NCBI RefSeq assembly: GCF_024808815.1
Contig: NZ_JANUCS010000005.1
Span: 51,656-115,655 of the forward strand
DNA: 64,000 nt
Direction of reading: 5' to 3'
From: Methanosalsum natronophilum
Lineage (GTDB): Archaea; Halobacteriota; Methanosarcinia; Methanosarcinales; Methanosarcinaceae
The notes beneath the pieces were generated by a model that was not told where the DNA came from, searched no databases, and was given only the letters and a program-made list of their open reading frames with translations. Every line of letters begins with the position of its first letter. Positions within the stretch are counted from its first letter, which is position 1. A program made the position numbers and the translations under genes. Below are positions 17,260 through 26,670 of the stretch, piece by piece.

Positions 17260-18462
17260 ATGAAATATCTTATGCTAATTGGAGATGGAATGGCAGATAT
17301 TCCTATAGAAGAACTAGGAAATAAAACCATTCTTCAGCATGCTAACACACCATATATGGACTACATGGCAAAAAATGGAATCAATGGGTTAGCAAAGACC
17401 GTGCCTGATAATATGCCTCCTGGAAGTGATGTTGCAAACATGTCATTACTGGGATACGATCCAAAGAAATACTATTCTGGAAGGGCACCATTAGAAGCTG
17501 CGAGCATGGGCGTTGAACTTGCTGAAAATGATATTGCTTTCCGGTGTAACCTTGTAACACTGAAAAACAATTTATTGCAAGATTATAGCGCAGACCATAT
17601 TTCCACAGAACATGCAACACAACTAATAAATCATCTTAATTCTGCCTTCTGTGACGATTCTTCGTTCCAAATGTATCCTGGTATGAGTTACAAGCACCTC
17701 TTAATAGCCAAAGAAGGTTTAGGGACAGATACATTGTGCAAACCACCACATGATATAATGGGCCAATTTTGGAAAGATAATCTTCCTACAGGAAAAGACA
17801 GTGAATCTATCTCAGAAATTATTACAAAATCTTATAGTATACTTGAGCATCATCCATTAAACCTTGAAAAGGTCAAAAATAAACAATCTCCTGCCAACTC
17901 AATATGGCTTTGGGGACAAGGAAAAGCCCCGGAGTTCCCAGCATTCAATGATATGTATGGAATAAAGGGATCTGTTATCTCTGCAGTAGATCTCATCAAG
18001 GGAATTGGAATATACTCTAAGCTTGATGTCATAGAGGTTCCAGGGGCAACTGGCTATTTTGATACAGATTATAAAGCAAAAGCAGAATATGCGATTAATG
18101 CATTGACCGAACAGGATCAGGATATAGTTTTCGTGCATGTAGAAGCTCCGGATGAAGCTGGTCATATAGGTAGCATCAAAGAAAAGGTAAGAGCAGTTGA
18201 GAATTTTGATGAGAAGGTCGTGGGTACTATTCTCTCTCACATCAAAGACAATAAAGAGAATTATCGAGTCTTGATTACACCAGACCACCCTACACCTATT
18301 AAGTTCAGGACACATACAGCCGATCCAGTACCTTTCACCATATATTCAAACAATCCAATACAAAGTGATTACGTGGAATCATACGACGAAAATGCTGCCA
18401 TTCAAGGATCTCTCGGACAGGTAATGGGTTACGATCTTATCAATACAATGATGAACTTATAA
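17260..18462 (+). CDS. apgM: 2,3-bisphosphoglycerate-independent phosphoglycerate mutase (archaeal type)
   Basis: 400 aa, alkaline-phosphatase superfamily. It interconverts 3- and 2-phosphoglycerate in glycolysis/gluconeogenesis. Visible are the metal motif LIGDGMAD (residues 6-13), the phospho-acceptor Ser56 in PPGSDVANMSLLGYDP, and the C-terminal metal ligands in EAPDEAGHIG and TPDHPTPIKFRTHT. SD GGTGA precedes ATG 17260. It is transcribed alone and divergently from the surface protein gene. Confidence 0.95.
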   Translation: MKYLMLIGDGMADIPIEELGNKTILQHANTPYMDYMAKNGINGLAKTVPDNMPPGSDVANMSLLGYDPKKYYSGRAPLEAASMGVELAENDIAFRCNLVTLKNNLLQDYSADHISTEHATQLINHLNSAFCDDSSFQMYPGMSYKHLLIAKEGLGTDTLCKPPHDIMGQFWKDNLPTGKDSESISEIITKSYSILEHHPLNLEKVKNKQSPANSIWLWGQGKAPEFPAFNDMYGIKGSVISAVDLIKGIGIYSKLDVIEVPGATGYFDTDYKAKAEYAINALTEQDQDIVFVHVEAPDEAGHIGSIKEKVRAVENFDEKVVGTILSHIKDNKENYRVLITPDHPTPIKFRTHTADPVPFTIYSNNPIQSDYVESYDENAAIQGSLGQVMGYDLINTMMNL

Positions 18463-18516
18463 TCTTGCACCTAGTACTCTCTTTTGACAATGACAACTTT
18501 GTAAAATATAGTTAAA

Positions 18517-18524
18517 TTTATATA
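18517..18524 (+). promoter_or_regulatory. TATA box of the hsp20 gene
   Basis: TTTATATA preceded by an A-rich BRE-like stretch lies about 65 bp before the Hsp20 start codon. Initiation would be expected about 25 bp downstream, giving a leader near 35 nt with SD GGGGTG. Placement is inferred from archaeal promoter geometry. Confidence 0.5.
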
Positions 18525-18581
18525 GAATAACAAACAATCATAATACTGTATTTTGAATAAAAAATACGTGGGGTGATTATA

Positions 18582-19046
18582 ATGAAGAAAGTTGGCTTTC
18601 CAAGAAGAAGAGGTTTATTAGGTCCATGGGACCCATTCGAAGAGATTAGAAGAACACAAGACAGATTAAATGAGCTTTTTGATGAGATAAGCCCAGGTAC
18701 AGAACTATCTACAGATAATGTAATGGCACCATTAATAGATGTAGAGGAAAATGAGAATAATGTGGTAGTAACTGCAGATATCCCCGGGATAAATAAAGAG
18801 GATATCGATATCAGTATAAATGATGATATGTTACAGATCACAGGTAAGTGCCAAACTGAATCTGAAGAAAAGAACGAAAACTACATTCATCGTGAAAGGG
18901 CATATAGTATGTTCTCACGGGCAGTGAAATTACCAGCTTCGGTTCAAGAAGATGGAGCAACTGCAAAGTTAGAGAACGGCGTGTTAAAGGTTACACTTCC
19001 TAAATCTCAAATTGAAGATAAGGAAAAGAAAATCCTTATTGAATAA
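18582..19046 (+). CDS. hsp20: Small heat-shock protein, Hsp20/alpha-crystallin family
   Basis: 154 aa. The alpha-crystallin domain is visible from PLIDVEENENNVVVTADIPG through ISINDDMLQITGK to KLPASVQEDGATAKLENGVL and KVTLPKS. The C-terminal IEDKEKKILIE supplies the I-x-I-like oligomer contact. It is an ATP-independent holdase in the cytoplasm. The ATG at 18582 is preferred over GTG 18573 because GGGGTGA sits immediately upstream as the ribosome site. Confidence 0.95.
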   Translation: MKKVGFPRRRGLLGPWDPFEEIRRTQDRLNELFDEISPGTELSTDNVMAPLIDVEENENNVVVTADIPGINKEDIDISINDDMLQITGKCQTESEEKNENYIHRERAYSMFSRAVKLPASVQEDGATAKLENGVLKVTLPKSQIEDKEKKILIE

Positions 19047-19067
19047 ATAATCCCCTCTTTTTTAGTA

Positions 19068-19088
19068 GCTGGTCTGCACAAGACCAGC
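19068..19088 (+). terminator. Stem-loop downstream of hsp20
   Basis: GCTGGTCT, five loop bases, then AGACCAGC form a perfect eight-base stem 22 bp after the hsp20 stop. A T-rich stretch (19057-19063) precedes rather than follows it, so it may stabilise the 3-prime end instead of terminating. Confidence 0.5.
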
Positions 19089-19234
19089 CTCTTAAAATCA
19101 TAAGTGCGGCATCAGTTCTAATTTTTCATCATTTTAGTGCTCAGTCGGGGTAACTATCATCATCGCCGCTCATTATTGAACTTTATTGTCTTAGTACATT
19201 ATTTTATCACGCTGAAGTAAGAAGACCACCGTGT

Positions 19235-19651
19235 TTAAACAGTGGATGAATTACGTCCCCTATTTGAACTTCCGTCAATGTATTTCTTAATTGTTTCAGC
19301 AGATACTTGACCATGTGAACCAATATAATAACTTGGTGACCAAAGATGATTACCCAAAAATTCTTTTTTTCGTAGTTCAGGGAATTTCTGGAATGTTCTC
19401 TTTGCAGTGACACCTTTAATTATCTTAACGATATCAGTAGGTGCTATGAACGGTGGTGCAGATATGAAGAGATGTATATGTGCGGGCATGACTTCAAGTT
19501 CAAGTATTTCCCATTCCTTAGAATCGGCAATAGTTCTTATCTGGTCATCGAGAAATTGTTTTAATTCATCATTCATAACTTGTTTTCGATATTTAGTACA
19601 CCATACGATGTGATAATTGATTTCATATACAGCAGAGCTTGAATAAGACAT
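19235..19651 (-). CDS. tnpA: IS200/IS605 transposase TnpA (Y1, HUH)
   Basis: 138 aa. The HUH motif is PAHIHLF with His58 and His60; the nucleophile is probably Tyr124 in SAETIKKYID. The N-terminus YEINYHIVWCTKYRK is typical. Y1 transposases excise and insert a single-stranded circle by recognising subterminal hairpins. The protein looks intact. It differs from the copy-2 protein at only a few residues. Confidence 0.96.
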   Translation of the reverse strand: MSYSSSAVYEINYHIVWCTKYRKQVMNDELKQFLDDQIRTIADSKEWEILELEVMPAHIHLFISAPPFIAPTDIVKIIKGVTAKRTFQKFPELRKKEFLGNHLWSPSYYIGSHGQVSAETIKKYIDGSSNRGRNSSTV

Positions 19652-19704
19652 ATTCTCCTATAGGCACGAAAGATATTTAAATGTTTTTGACCTATAGATA
19701 TTTA

Positions 19705-20853
19705 ATGCAGAAATCTTATAAGTTCAGATTGTATCCTACAAAAAAACAGGAAGTGACTTTGAATAAGACACTTGATGTGTGTAGACATATCTATAACGAA
19801 TTTCTTGCAGACCGTAGAAAAGCATACGAAAGGTGTAATCAAGGATTGTCTACTATGGAACAGTTGTATCAGGTTCAGTATCTTGAATTTGATACAGAAG
19901 TACATTCTCAGGTAAAGCAGGATGTAATTAGAAGATTAGGAAAATCCTTTGATGCTTTTTTCAGACGATGTAAGAATGGAGAAGCGAAAGTAGGTTATCC
20001 TCGTTTCAAAGGGAAGAAACGATATAACAGTTTTACCTATCCCCAATCTGGTTTTAGTATTTCTGGGAAGAAGTTGAAGCTATCAAAGATTGGAAAAATA
20101 AGGATAGTTCAGCATCGGGAAATTGAAGGTAAAATCAAAACCTGTACTATCCGAAAAGATGGGAAACAATGGTATGTCACATTCTCTGTGGTCATTGAGA
20201 ATAATGTTGAACCTGTTGAACCTGTTACCTTTGTAGGTATTGACGTTGGACTCAATTCTCTGGTAACATTGAGTGATGGTACTCAGATAGATTCTCCAAA
20301 ATATTATCGCAATACAGAGGCTGAATTAAAGAAACAACAACGTAATCTTAGCAAAAAAAGGAAGTTTTCTAATAATTGGAAGAAACAATGTGACAAGGTA
20401 AACAGATTGCATCGGAAAATTCGCAATCAGAAAAATGATTTTAACCATAAACTAAGCAGGGAACTCATCAATACCTATGATTTCATAGCTTTTGAAGACC
20501 TGAATGTAAAGAATATGGTTAAAAATTCAAGACTTTCAAAATCAATACATGATGCATCATGGAGTAATCTAATTCAGATTACAAAATACAAAGCGGGAGA
20601 AGCTGGTAAGTTTGTAGAATTAGTCAATCCATATAATACATCACAACTTTGTAGCAAATGTGGTCAGAAAGTCGAGAAAACACTTGCATTAAGGGTACAT
20701 AATTGTCCATACTGTGGATTAGTTCTTGACCGTGACCATAATGCAGCTATCAATATTCTCAATCGTGCTGTAGGAACTACAGTTCAAGCCTGTGGAATTG
20801 AGTCGTTGGATTCGATGATGAAGCAGGAAGCCACCATATTCATAGGGTGGTAG
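19705..20853 (+). CDS. tnpB: TnpB RNA-guided nuclease of IS605 family
   Basis: 382 aa from MQKSYKFRLYP; an in-frame ATG eight codons earlier (19681) is less typical. RuvC catalytic residues are present: Asp in GIDVGLNSL, Glu in AFEDLNVKNM, Asp in DRDHNAAINI. A zinc ribbon CSKCGQK...CPYCG lies between the last two. TnpB proteins are omega-RNA-guided nucleases that help retain the element at its donor site. The omega RNA would overlap the 3-prime end of this gene and read into the flank at 20859. All key residues are intact. Confidence 0.95.
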   Translation: MQKSYKFRLYPTKKQEVTLNKTLDVCRHIYNEFLADRRKAYERCNQGLSTMEQLYQVQYLEFDTEVHSQVKQDVIRRLGKSFDAFFRRCKNGEAKVGYPRFKGKKRYNSFTYPQSGFSISGKKLKLSKIGKIRIVQHREIEGKIKTCTIRKDGKQWYVTFSVVIENNVEPVEPVTFVGIDVGLNSLVTLSDGTQIDSPKYYRNTEAELKKQQRNLSKKRKFSNNWKKQCDKVNRLHRKIRNQKNDFNHKLSRELINTYDFIAFEDLNVKNMVKNSRLSKSIHDASWSNLIQITKYKAGEAGKFVELVNPYNTSQLCSKCGQKVEKTLALRVHNCPYCGLVLDRDHNAAINILNRAVGTTVQACGIESLDSMMKQEATIFIGW

Positions 20854-20921
20854 TTCACTTTTGGTGGCTTTAACTAATTTCAACAATGTTTAATATTTCT
20901 TGTGCATTAGTTGAAAGTATG

Positions 20922-21428
20922 TCGTTATTATCTGAAAAGTCACTAAAAGATTTGCTGAACAATGAACCACCTTTAGTTGAAGGATTAATTGACAGTGAGT
21001 TACAAGTACAGCCAAATGGTATTGAGATGACACTCAAGGATGTTTATGTCTTGGAGGAAGCTGGCAAAGTTGATTATGATAATTCATCCAGATCAATCCC
21101 AAATACAACAAAACTTGAATTTGATAATGGTTGGATATATCTTCAAAAAGGATATTACAAGATAACTTTCAATGAAATAGTCAATATCCCAAAGAACATG
21201 GCAGCTATAGCAAGAGCTAGGTCCAGCTTAATTAGGTGTGGTGTAACACTTGAAACTGCTGTATGGGATGCTGGGTATAGAGGACGTAGTGAATGTTTGC
21301 TTCTAGTTCATAACAAAGAAGGTTTTCATGTTGAAAAGAATGCAAGGGTTATGCAATTACTTTTCTATGTATTAGATTCAGCTGTTGAGCATGGCTATGC
21401 GGGTATGTATCAAAATGAGAATATATAA
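20922..21428 (+). CDS. dut: Archaeal deoxyuridine triphosphatase (DUT/DCD superfamily)
   Basis: 168 aa from ATG 20922; an earlier ATG at 20886 would start near the IS end and is unlikely. Family motifs are LQVQPNGIEMTLKDVYVLE, GYYKITFNEIVNIPKNMAAI, ARSSLIRCGVTLETAVWDAG and GYRGRSECLLLV. This is the methanosarcinal dUTPase type related to dCTP deaminase. It hydrolyses dUTP to dUMP. The IS copy 1 right end is only 63 bp upstream, so the native promoter may have been displaced. A dCMP deaminase is encoded nearby. Confidence 0.88.
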   Translation, partial: SLLSEKSLKDLLNNEPPLVEGLIDSELQVQPNGIEMTLKDVYVLEEAGKVDYDNSSRSIPNTTKLEFDNGWIYLQKGYYKITFNEIVNIPKNMAAIARARSSLIRCGVTLETAVWDAGYRGRSECLLLVHNKEGFHVEKNARVMQLLFYVLDSAVEHGYAGMYQNENI

Positions 21429-21472
21429 CTTAAACAAATAGATTTCAAGTTATAAACAAAGAGGTCATCATA

Positions 21473-22237
21473 TTGAGCGTTGAAATGATTCCCTTAAATG
21501 ATATTCCTATAATAGAAGAAGGAGATGATATTGCAGATATTGTTTGTAAAAGTATTTCTATCAGAGATGAGGATATAATCATTATTGCATCTACAATCAT
21601 CGCAAAGTCTGAAGGTGAATTCTTTTCGCTCGAAAATATCAAGCCAGGGAATAAAGCTATAAAAATAGCTAATAGATGTAATATGAAACCTGAACTCGTT
21701 CAGGCGATCTTAGATAGGTCTAACGAATGTCTAATAGAGGCTCCATTCATTTTAGTTGAACATAAAAATGGAAGTATTTGTGTCAATGCGGGAGTAGATG
21801 ATTCGAACGTAGAATCTGGTTTGTATCTCGACCTACCCAAGGATTCTGATAGGAGTGCCAGAGAAATATCAGGAAGAATCACCGAATTGACTAGTCATAA
21901 CGTATCTGTAATTATTACTGACACTAATGGCAGAGCTTTTAGGAATGGACAAATTGCAGTTGCTGTTGGTATAGCAAACATTGAACCAATAAGAGACTGG
22001 GTTGGCGAAAAAGACTTGTTTGGAAATGAACTGCAAATCACACAGGAGGCTATTGCGGATGAATTAGCTGCAGCTGCAAACCTTTTGATGGGTGAAGGTA
22101 ATGGTGGAACACCAGTTATAATTATTAGAGGTATGAACCTATTTTCTAATAAAAAGTGTTCAGTCAAAGAGTTGTATCGTGATAATGAACAAGATATTAT
22201 TAGAAAAGGATTAAATGCGCTAAAAAATAATTCTTGA
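21473..22237 (+). CDS. cofE: Coenzyme F420:L-glutamate ligase
   Basis: 254 aa. CofE adds L-glutamate residues to F420-0 in a GTP-dependent reaction; F420 is the hydride carrier for Mtd, also encoded here. Hallmarks are IIASTIIAKSEGEFFSLENI, VCVNAGVDDSN-like NAGVDDSNVE, ITDTNGRAFRNGQIAVAVGI and DELAAAANLLMGEGNGGTP. The start is TTG 21473 behind GAGGTCA; there is no better ATG before conserved sequence. It follows dut by 44 bp and may be co-transcribed. Confidence 0.95.
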   Translation: MSVEMIPLNDIPIIEEGDDIADIVCKSISIRDEDIIIIASTIIAKSEGEFFSLENIKPGNKAIKIANRCNMKPELVQAILDRSNECLIEAPFILVEHKNGSICVNAGVDDSNVESGLYLDLPKDSDRSAREISGRITELTSHNVSVIITDTNGRAFRNGQIAVAVGIANIEPIRDWVGEKDLFGNELQITQEAIADELAAAANLLMGEGNGGTPVIIIRGMNLFSNKKCSVKELYRDNEQDIIRKGLNALKNNS

Positions 22238-22261
22238 TTTGATATATTTATCGCATTTCAC

Positions 22262-22720
22262 CTATTTTTCAAGTTGGCTAAATCTTAGTATTTCTACATC
22301 TGCATCTGAGAAAAACTGAAGTGAGTCATTATCAGGGTATTCTGCAAGATAAACTACTTTTTTTATATTGGCATTAATTATCATTTTTGTACATAATATA
22401 CAGGGTTGGTGAGTACAGTATATAGTAGCGCCTGCTGTAGATACGCCATGTATTGCTGCTTGTATAATAGCGTTCTGTTCTGCATGGACTGCACGACATT
22501 TTTCGTGTCTAGTTCCAGATTCTATGTTCTGCAGCTCCCTAATACAACCAATATCAAAGCAATGTTCCATATTACTAGGTGCCCCATTATAGCCTGTAGA
22601 TAATATACGTTTATCTCTAGCAATAACAGAACCTACCTTATTCCTAAGGCACGTAGATCTTTTTGCCACAACTGATGCTATCTCCAAGAAATATTCGTCA
22701 ATTAAAGGTCTTTCGATCAT
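22262..22720 (-). CDS. Deoxycytidylate (dCMP) deaminase family protein
   Basis: 152 aa, cytidine/deoxycytidylate deaminase fold. The zinc site is HAEQNAII plus PCILCTKM, with the catalytic Glu in HAE. Upstream [21 protein letters not shown] binds the nucleotide, and [13 protein letters not shown] is typical of the ComEB/dCMP deaminase group. It converts dCMP to dUMP for thymidylate synthesis, complementing dut next door. ATG 22720 is chosen over a TTG at 22723. Confidence 0.92.
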   Translation of the reverse strand: MIERPLIDEYFLEIASVVAKRSTCLRNKVGSVIARDKRILSTGYNGAPSNMEHCFDIGCIRELQNIESGTRHEKCRAVHAEQNAIIQAAIHGVSTAGATIYCTHQPCILCTKMIINANIKKVVYLAEYPDNDSLQFFSDADVEILRFSQLEK

Positions 22721-22840
22721 CAATGCACATAATGGATAAATAATATAAATAATTATATAGTTTCACAGATCATGTTAGGTTCAGATTTTAGATCACAAAT
22801 TTCCTTCCTTAAAATAAAACGAGTCAAATAACGGAAATAC

Positions 22841-22850
22841 TTTTATATTT
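22841..22850 (+). promoter_or_regulatory. TATA-like box upstream of secFD
   Basis: TTTTATATTT lies 107 bp before the secF start in a 236-bp intergenic region that otherwise shows no gene. It would give a leader of roughly 80 nt. The assignment rests only on sequence and spacing. Confidence 0.4.
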
Positions 22851-22956
22851 TCTATAATAGAGAAATAGCAAATTCGAGAAGTAGTTAATAATTATATCTC
22901 CACGTAGGTTCGTATTTCTTATACTACTAAATCAATATTCGGAGCAGATTTAATAA

Positions 22957-23856
22957 ATGGATTTTAGTTTGTACAAACATATGGACTCTTTTGTTAAACG
23001 AAAGAGTAACAAAGAGATCATTGCAATCCCTCTAGCTGTGTTTGCAATTGCTCTTATAATAATTTTGTTCACTTTCGCGAGTACAGGTTCACCTGTGCAT
23101 CTTGGTATGGAGTTTCAGGGTGGTACACAGATAACAATTGAAACCGATCAAACGTCACGTGAATTAGAAGAGAAGTATTCCGAATATCCGATCACTAGTG
23201 TAAGAATAACTGGTGATAGAGCGATTATGCAGTTTGGACCTATGGACAGAGATGTCTATGAAACGCTTGAAAGCGATATTAGAGGCGATCATACATCTAT
23301 TGACATTAAGCAAATAGGTGCCGTATATGGTCAAGATCTGCAAGTTCAAGCCCTTATGGCTCTGATCATTTCTTTTATCGGTATGGCCCTTATAGTTTTC
23401 TTGATATTCAGGACATCTATCCCCTCACTTGTAGTGATTCTTTCAGCCACTTCCGATATTGCTATTGCTTTAGCTTTCATGAACCTAGTTGGTATAGAGC
23501 TTACATTAGGTACAGTTGCAGCACTATTGATGATAATAGGTTATTCTGTGGACAGTGACATTTTGCTCAATACAAGGATATTGAAGCGAAGAGGAAGCAC
23601 AGAAGAGAAGGTCTCTAGGGCAATGGATACAGGGATTACTATGACCACAACAACATTAGCAGCACTTGTTGTTATGTATCTAGTTTCAACATATCCTCAT
23701 ATGCTCATTCCAGCACTTACTCCAATAGGTTTACTATCCGAGATCTCAATTGTACTAATATTCGGTCTTGCAGCTGATATCATGAATACCTGGATGCTTA
23801 ATACAGGAATATTGAGATGGTATGTGGATAAGCCGGGCAGGAGGCTGAAAATATGA
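22957..23856 (+). CDS. secF: Protein-export membrane protein SecF
   Basis: 299 aa, six membrane spans with a first periplasmic-side loop after span one. The motif GMEFQGGTQITIE follows the first helix, and the RND-type segment GYSVDSDILLNTRILKRRG is conserved. SecF works with SecD to use the ion gradient in protein export. Archaeal order secF-secD is kept: secD starts inside the last codon (ATGA overlap). Confidence 0.94.
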   Translation: MDFSLYKHMDSFVKRKSNKEIIAIPLAVFAIALIIILFTFASTGSPVHLGMEFQGGTQITIETDQTSRELEEKYSEYPITSVRITGDRAIMQFGPMDRDVYETLESDIRGDHTSIDIKQIGAVYGQDLQVQALMALIISFIGMALIVFLIFRTSIPSLVVILSATSDIAIALAFMNLVGIELTLGTVAALLMIIGYSVDSDILLNTRILKRRGSTEEKVSRAMDTGITMTTTTLAALVVMYLVSTYPHMLIPALTPIGLLSEISIVLIFGLAADIMNTWMLNTGILRWYVDKPGRRLKI

Positions 23857-25571
23857 ATTATAGGGATGAGGAGCCTCCAAGTTTATTAAAGGACTGGAGA
23901 GTACGTATATTTATTGTTATTCTCTTATTGGCAGTAGTTGCTATACAACCATGGTATTCTTCTGATGAAGGATTCACATCTAATCTTCAGTTTGGTTTAG
24001 ACCTTGAAGGTGGATCATGGCTTCAGCTAAAGTTAGCTGGAGGGTTAGCTCAGCTTGACGCCGATAGTGGTGAAATTGTTAAATACCTAGTTGAATCCAT
24101 CACTGATGAAGAAGTTAATATCCAGGAAGTGGATACGACCTTAGATCCGGATATAGAAGGGCGTGAAGAAGTATTCATCAAATTCACAACATCAGCCGAA
24201 CTGATGGAATTCGAGCTCGAAAGGTTTGGAATGACAGATGTTGAGATAGATAGAGCTGACGGTGTTACTACCGTAGAAGCTACAGCTACCAAAGAAAGAT
24301 TGATCATTGCATACCTTTCACATACACTTGACACAGAAGTTGTATCAGTTCAACAACCTGATGGAACATACTACGAAATCAGGTCAGAAATAAAGTATGA
24401 AGAACTGGAAGATCTAATGAATCAGGTAGATGGCTCTGTATTAACTGATGCGGATGGTAATCCAATCTTCCATGAAGGTGTTACTCGAGAAACACGTGAC
24501 CTTACCCAAAAAATTCTTAGTGACAAGATGGATGCAATGGGATTAAAGGACATCCCTGTAAGGTCCGTTGGTGATGATTATATATTAATAGACTTTGCTG
24601 GAATCGATCTTCCAACTGCTCGTGAAATTACTGAGCAGCCTGGTAGGTTTGAGATGAGAATGCAGGTCGATGAAGAAACTACAAGACATGTATTGTATGG
24701 AGATGATGTTGTAAGTGTTGGTATGCCAGCGTTCCAGAATGAACAGTGGCATACACCATTCAGATTGAATGAAGAGGGCGCTCGTAAACTCCAGCAAATG
24801 GCAATTGAAGTAGGTGCAGTGGATAATCCTGGTGACCATCACCTGATAATGTACCTTGATGACGAAGAGATCTATAGTGCACCACTTAGTTTCTCTGCTG
24901 CTCAAAGTTTGAGAGATGCACCTATATACTCATGGCAAGCTTCAACTGGAAGTGATGAAGATAGCCAAGCACAAGCAGAACAGCTACAAATACACCTTCG
25001 TGCAGGAGCATTACCAGTTAATGTAGAGATAATTGGTGCAGGTGAAGTAGATCCTACACTTGGAGAACAGTTCAAAAACCAATCTGTATTCATTGGACTG
25101 ATAGCTCTTTTCGCAGTAGCCACTGCAGTGTTCATAAAATATAGACGAAAAGAGATCCTTGTTCCAATGGTCGGTATCTCAGTTGCTGAAGTTATAATGA
25201 TACTTGGATTCGCAGCAGCTATCGGTTGGCAACTCGATCTTCCAAGCATTGCAGCTATCATAGCAGTGATTGGTACAGGAATAGATCACCTTATCATTAT
25301 TACAGATGAAGTGTTGTATGAAGGAAAATTGCCACCTACTAAGGTTTATTTAGCACGTATAACTAAAGCATTCGCTATAATAATGGGAGCTGCAGCAACA
25401 ACAACTATAGCAATGGCACCTCTAGTATTCCTTGGATTTGGTGCATTGCAGGGATTTGCATTGACTACCATTGTTGGTGTGATGTTAGGTGTGTTCGTGG
25501 CAAGACCAGTATATGGAAAAGTCATAAAGAAAGTACTTGAGGATTCTGAGAGTAAAGTTGCTGCAGATTAA
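23853..25571 (+). CDS. secD: Protein-export membrane protein SecD
   Basis: 572 aa. After the first helix comes GLDLEGGSWLQLKL, the SecD P1 signature, and a long extracytoplasmic domain that is strongly acidic. The C-terminal RND core contains IGTGIDHLIIITDE in the fourth helix. It forms a complex with SecF to drive late steps of export. Translation is coupled to secF by a 4-bp overlap. Confidence 0.95.
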   Translation: MNYRDEEPPSLLKDWRVRIFIVILLLAVVAIQPWYSSDEGFTSNLQFGLDLEGGSWLQLKLAGGLAQLDADSGEIVKYLVESITDEEVNIQEVDTTLDPDIEGREEVFIKFTTSAELMEFELERFGMTDVEIDRADGVTTVEATATKERLIIAYLSHTLDTEVVSVQQPDGTYYEIRSEIKYEELEDLMNQVDGSVLTDADGNPIFHEGVTRETRDLTQKILSDKMDAMGLKDIPVRSVGDDYILIDFAGIDLPTAREITEQPGRFEMRMQVDEETTRHVLYGDDVVSVGMPAFQNEQWHTPFRLNEEGARKLQQMAIEVGAVDNPGDHHLIMYLDDEEIYSAPLSFSAAQSLRDAPIYSWQASTGSDEDSQAQAEQLQIHLRAGALPVNVEIIGAGEVDPTLGEQFKNQSVFIGLIALFAVATAVFIKYRRKEILVPMVGISVAEVIMILGFAAAIGWQLDLPSIAAIIAVIGTGIDHLIIITDEVLYEGKLPPTKVYLARITKAFAIIMGAAATTTIAMAPLVFLGFGALQGFALTTIVGVMLGVFVARPVYGKVIKKVLEDSESKVAAD

Positions 25572-25595
25572 AGTCTCAAAGTGCGGTTGGTTGGG

Positions 25596-26630
25596 ATGCA
25601 ACACAAAAGTAACGATATATGGACTGTGAAATATAGGCCTCGTAGTTTAGCTGAAATGGTTGGGAATGAAAGAACAATTGACTTGCTAACTCGATTAGTC
25701 AATTCTAATAATCTCCCACATTTCATTTTCCATGGTCCTGTTGGTTCCGGTAAATCTTCAGCTGCATTTTGTCTTGCAAATGATCTTTACGGTGATAATT
25801 ATACTAGAAACTTTACATATTTTAACGCTTCAGATTTCTTTACTATGGGTAAAAGGTACATTGTTAGAGATAAAAGGTTTAAGAGGATTATAGGTACTGA
25901 TGACCCTAAAAAAGTTCGTGAAAGTGTAATATCCATATTCAAACGGATATTGAATGAATACTCTAGTATGTCCCCTATTGACCATGATTATAAGCTCATT
26001 TTCATAGACAGTGCAGAATCTTTTGATTCTAGTTCACAGCATGCACTTAGAAGAATCATGGAGAAATATACAGCTACAACTCGATTTATTCTATCTACTA
26101 CACAGCCTTCAAAGCTGATATCTCCTTTACGATCAAGAGGATTACAGGTATATTTCACATATGTTGCACAAAATGAATTTATTGATTATATGCAACAAAT
26201 TGTTAATCATGAGGAACTAGTTACTGAAGAAGATGCATTAGATGCTCTGTACTACGATAGTAAAGGAAACATAGAAAAGGGATTGTACACATTGCAACTG
26301 GCTATTACTCTAACTAACAGTAACAAGGTAACCTCTGAATCAATTTATGAAGCTATTGTGAGCCAAATACATGAGGGTATAATACCACTTTTTGAATCAG
26401 CGATTGATGGCGATATAGTTAATTCAAGAAAACTCATTGATAAGTTGATAATAGAGGATGGGATGTCGGGTGTTGAGATTATTGAACTACTCCATAAAGC
26501 TATCATTGAATCAAATGAACCTGAGAGTAAAGTGATCCATTTAATCAAGTTAATCGCAGAGATCGAGCACAAGATGTTACACTCAGCAAACGATCGTATA
26601 CAGCTTGAACACATGGTTTCAAGATTTTAA
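25596..26630 (+). CDS. Divergent replication factor C small-type subunit
   Basis: 344 aa from ATG 25596 (GTG 25581 is an alternative). It is an AAA+ clamp-loader subunit: WTVKYRPRSLAEMVGNE at the N-terminus, Walker A GPVGSGKSS (residues 47-55), and a RFC-type C-terminal helical domain. The Walker B acid pair is changed: canonical D-E-A-D reads D-S-A-E (138-141), and the SRC box reads SRG with the Arg finger kept. This points to reduced or no ATP hydrolysis. Methanosarcina species carry a second small subunit (RFC2) besides RFC1 and RFCL, and this gene probably corresponds to it. Confidence 0.8.
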   Translation: MQHKSNDIWTVKYRPRSLAEMVGNERTIDLLTRLVNSNNLPHFIFHGPVGSGKSSAAFCLANDLYGDNYTRNFTYFNASDFFTMGKRYIVRDKRFKRIIGTDDPKKVRESVISIFKRILNEYSSMSPIDHDYKLIFIDSAESFDSSSQHALRRIMEKYTATTRFILSTTQPSKLISPLRSRGLQVYFTYVAQNEFIDYMQQIVNHEELVTEEDALDALYYDSKGNIEKGLYTLQLAITLTNSNKVTSESIYEAIVSQIHEGIIPLFESAIDGDIVNSRKLIDKLIIEDGMSGVEIIELLHKAIIESNEPESKVIHLIKLIAEIEHKMLHSANDRIQLEHMVSRF

Positions 26631-26670
26631 TTTAATTATAATAACCACTCTTTCCAGAAAAGGATAAAAA

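Larger units (their letters stand above)
19208..20858. mobile_element. IS200/IS605-family element, copy 1 (complete)
   Basis: 1651 bp. Boundaries come from comparison with copy 2 at 31127-32778. Both begin CACGCTGAAG directly after TTTAT and end GTAGTTCAC, after which the flanks differ. The left end carries an imperfect subterminal hairpin (CCACCGTGTTTAAACAGTGG) and the right end a hairpin (CCACC...GGTGG) inside the tnpB stop region. There are no terminal inverted repeats, as expected for single-strand Y1 transposition. tnpA and tnpB are divergent. It lies between hsp20 and dut. Confidence 0.92.
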
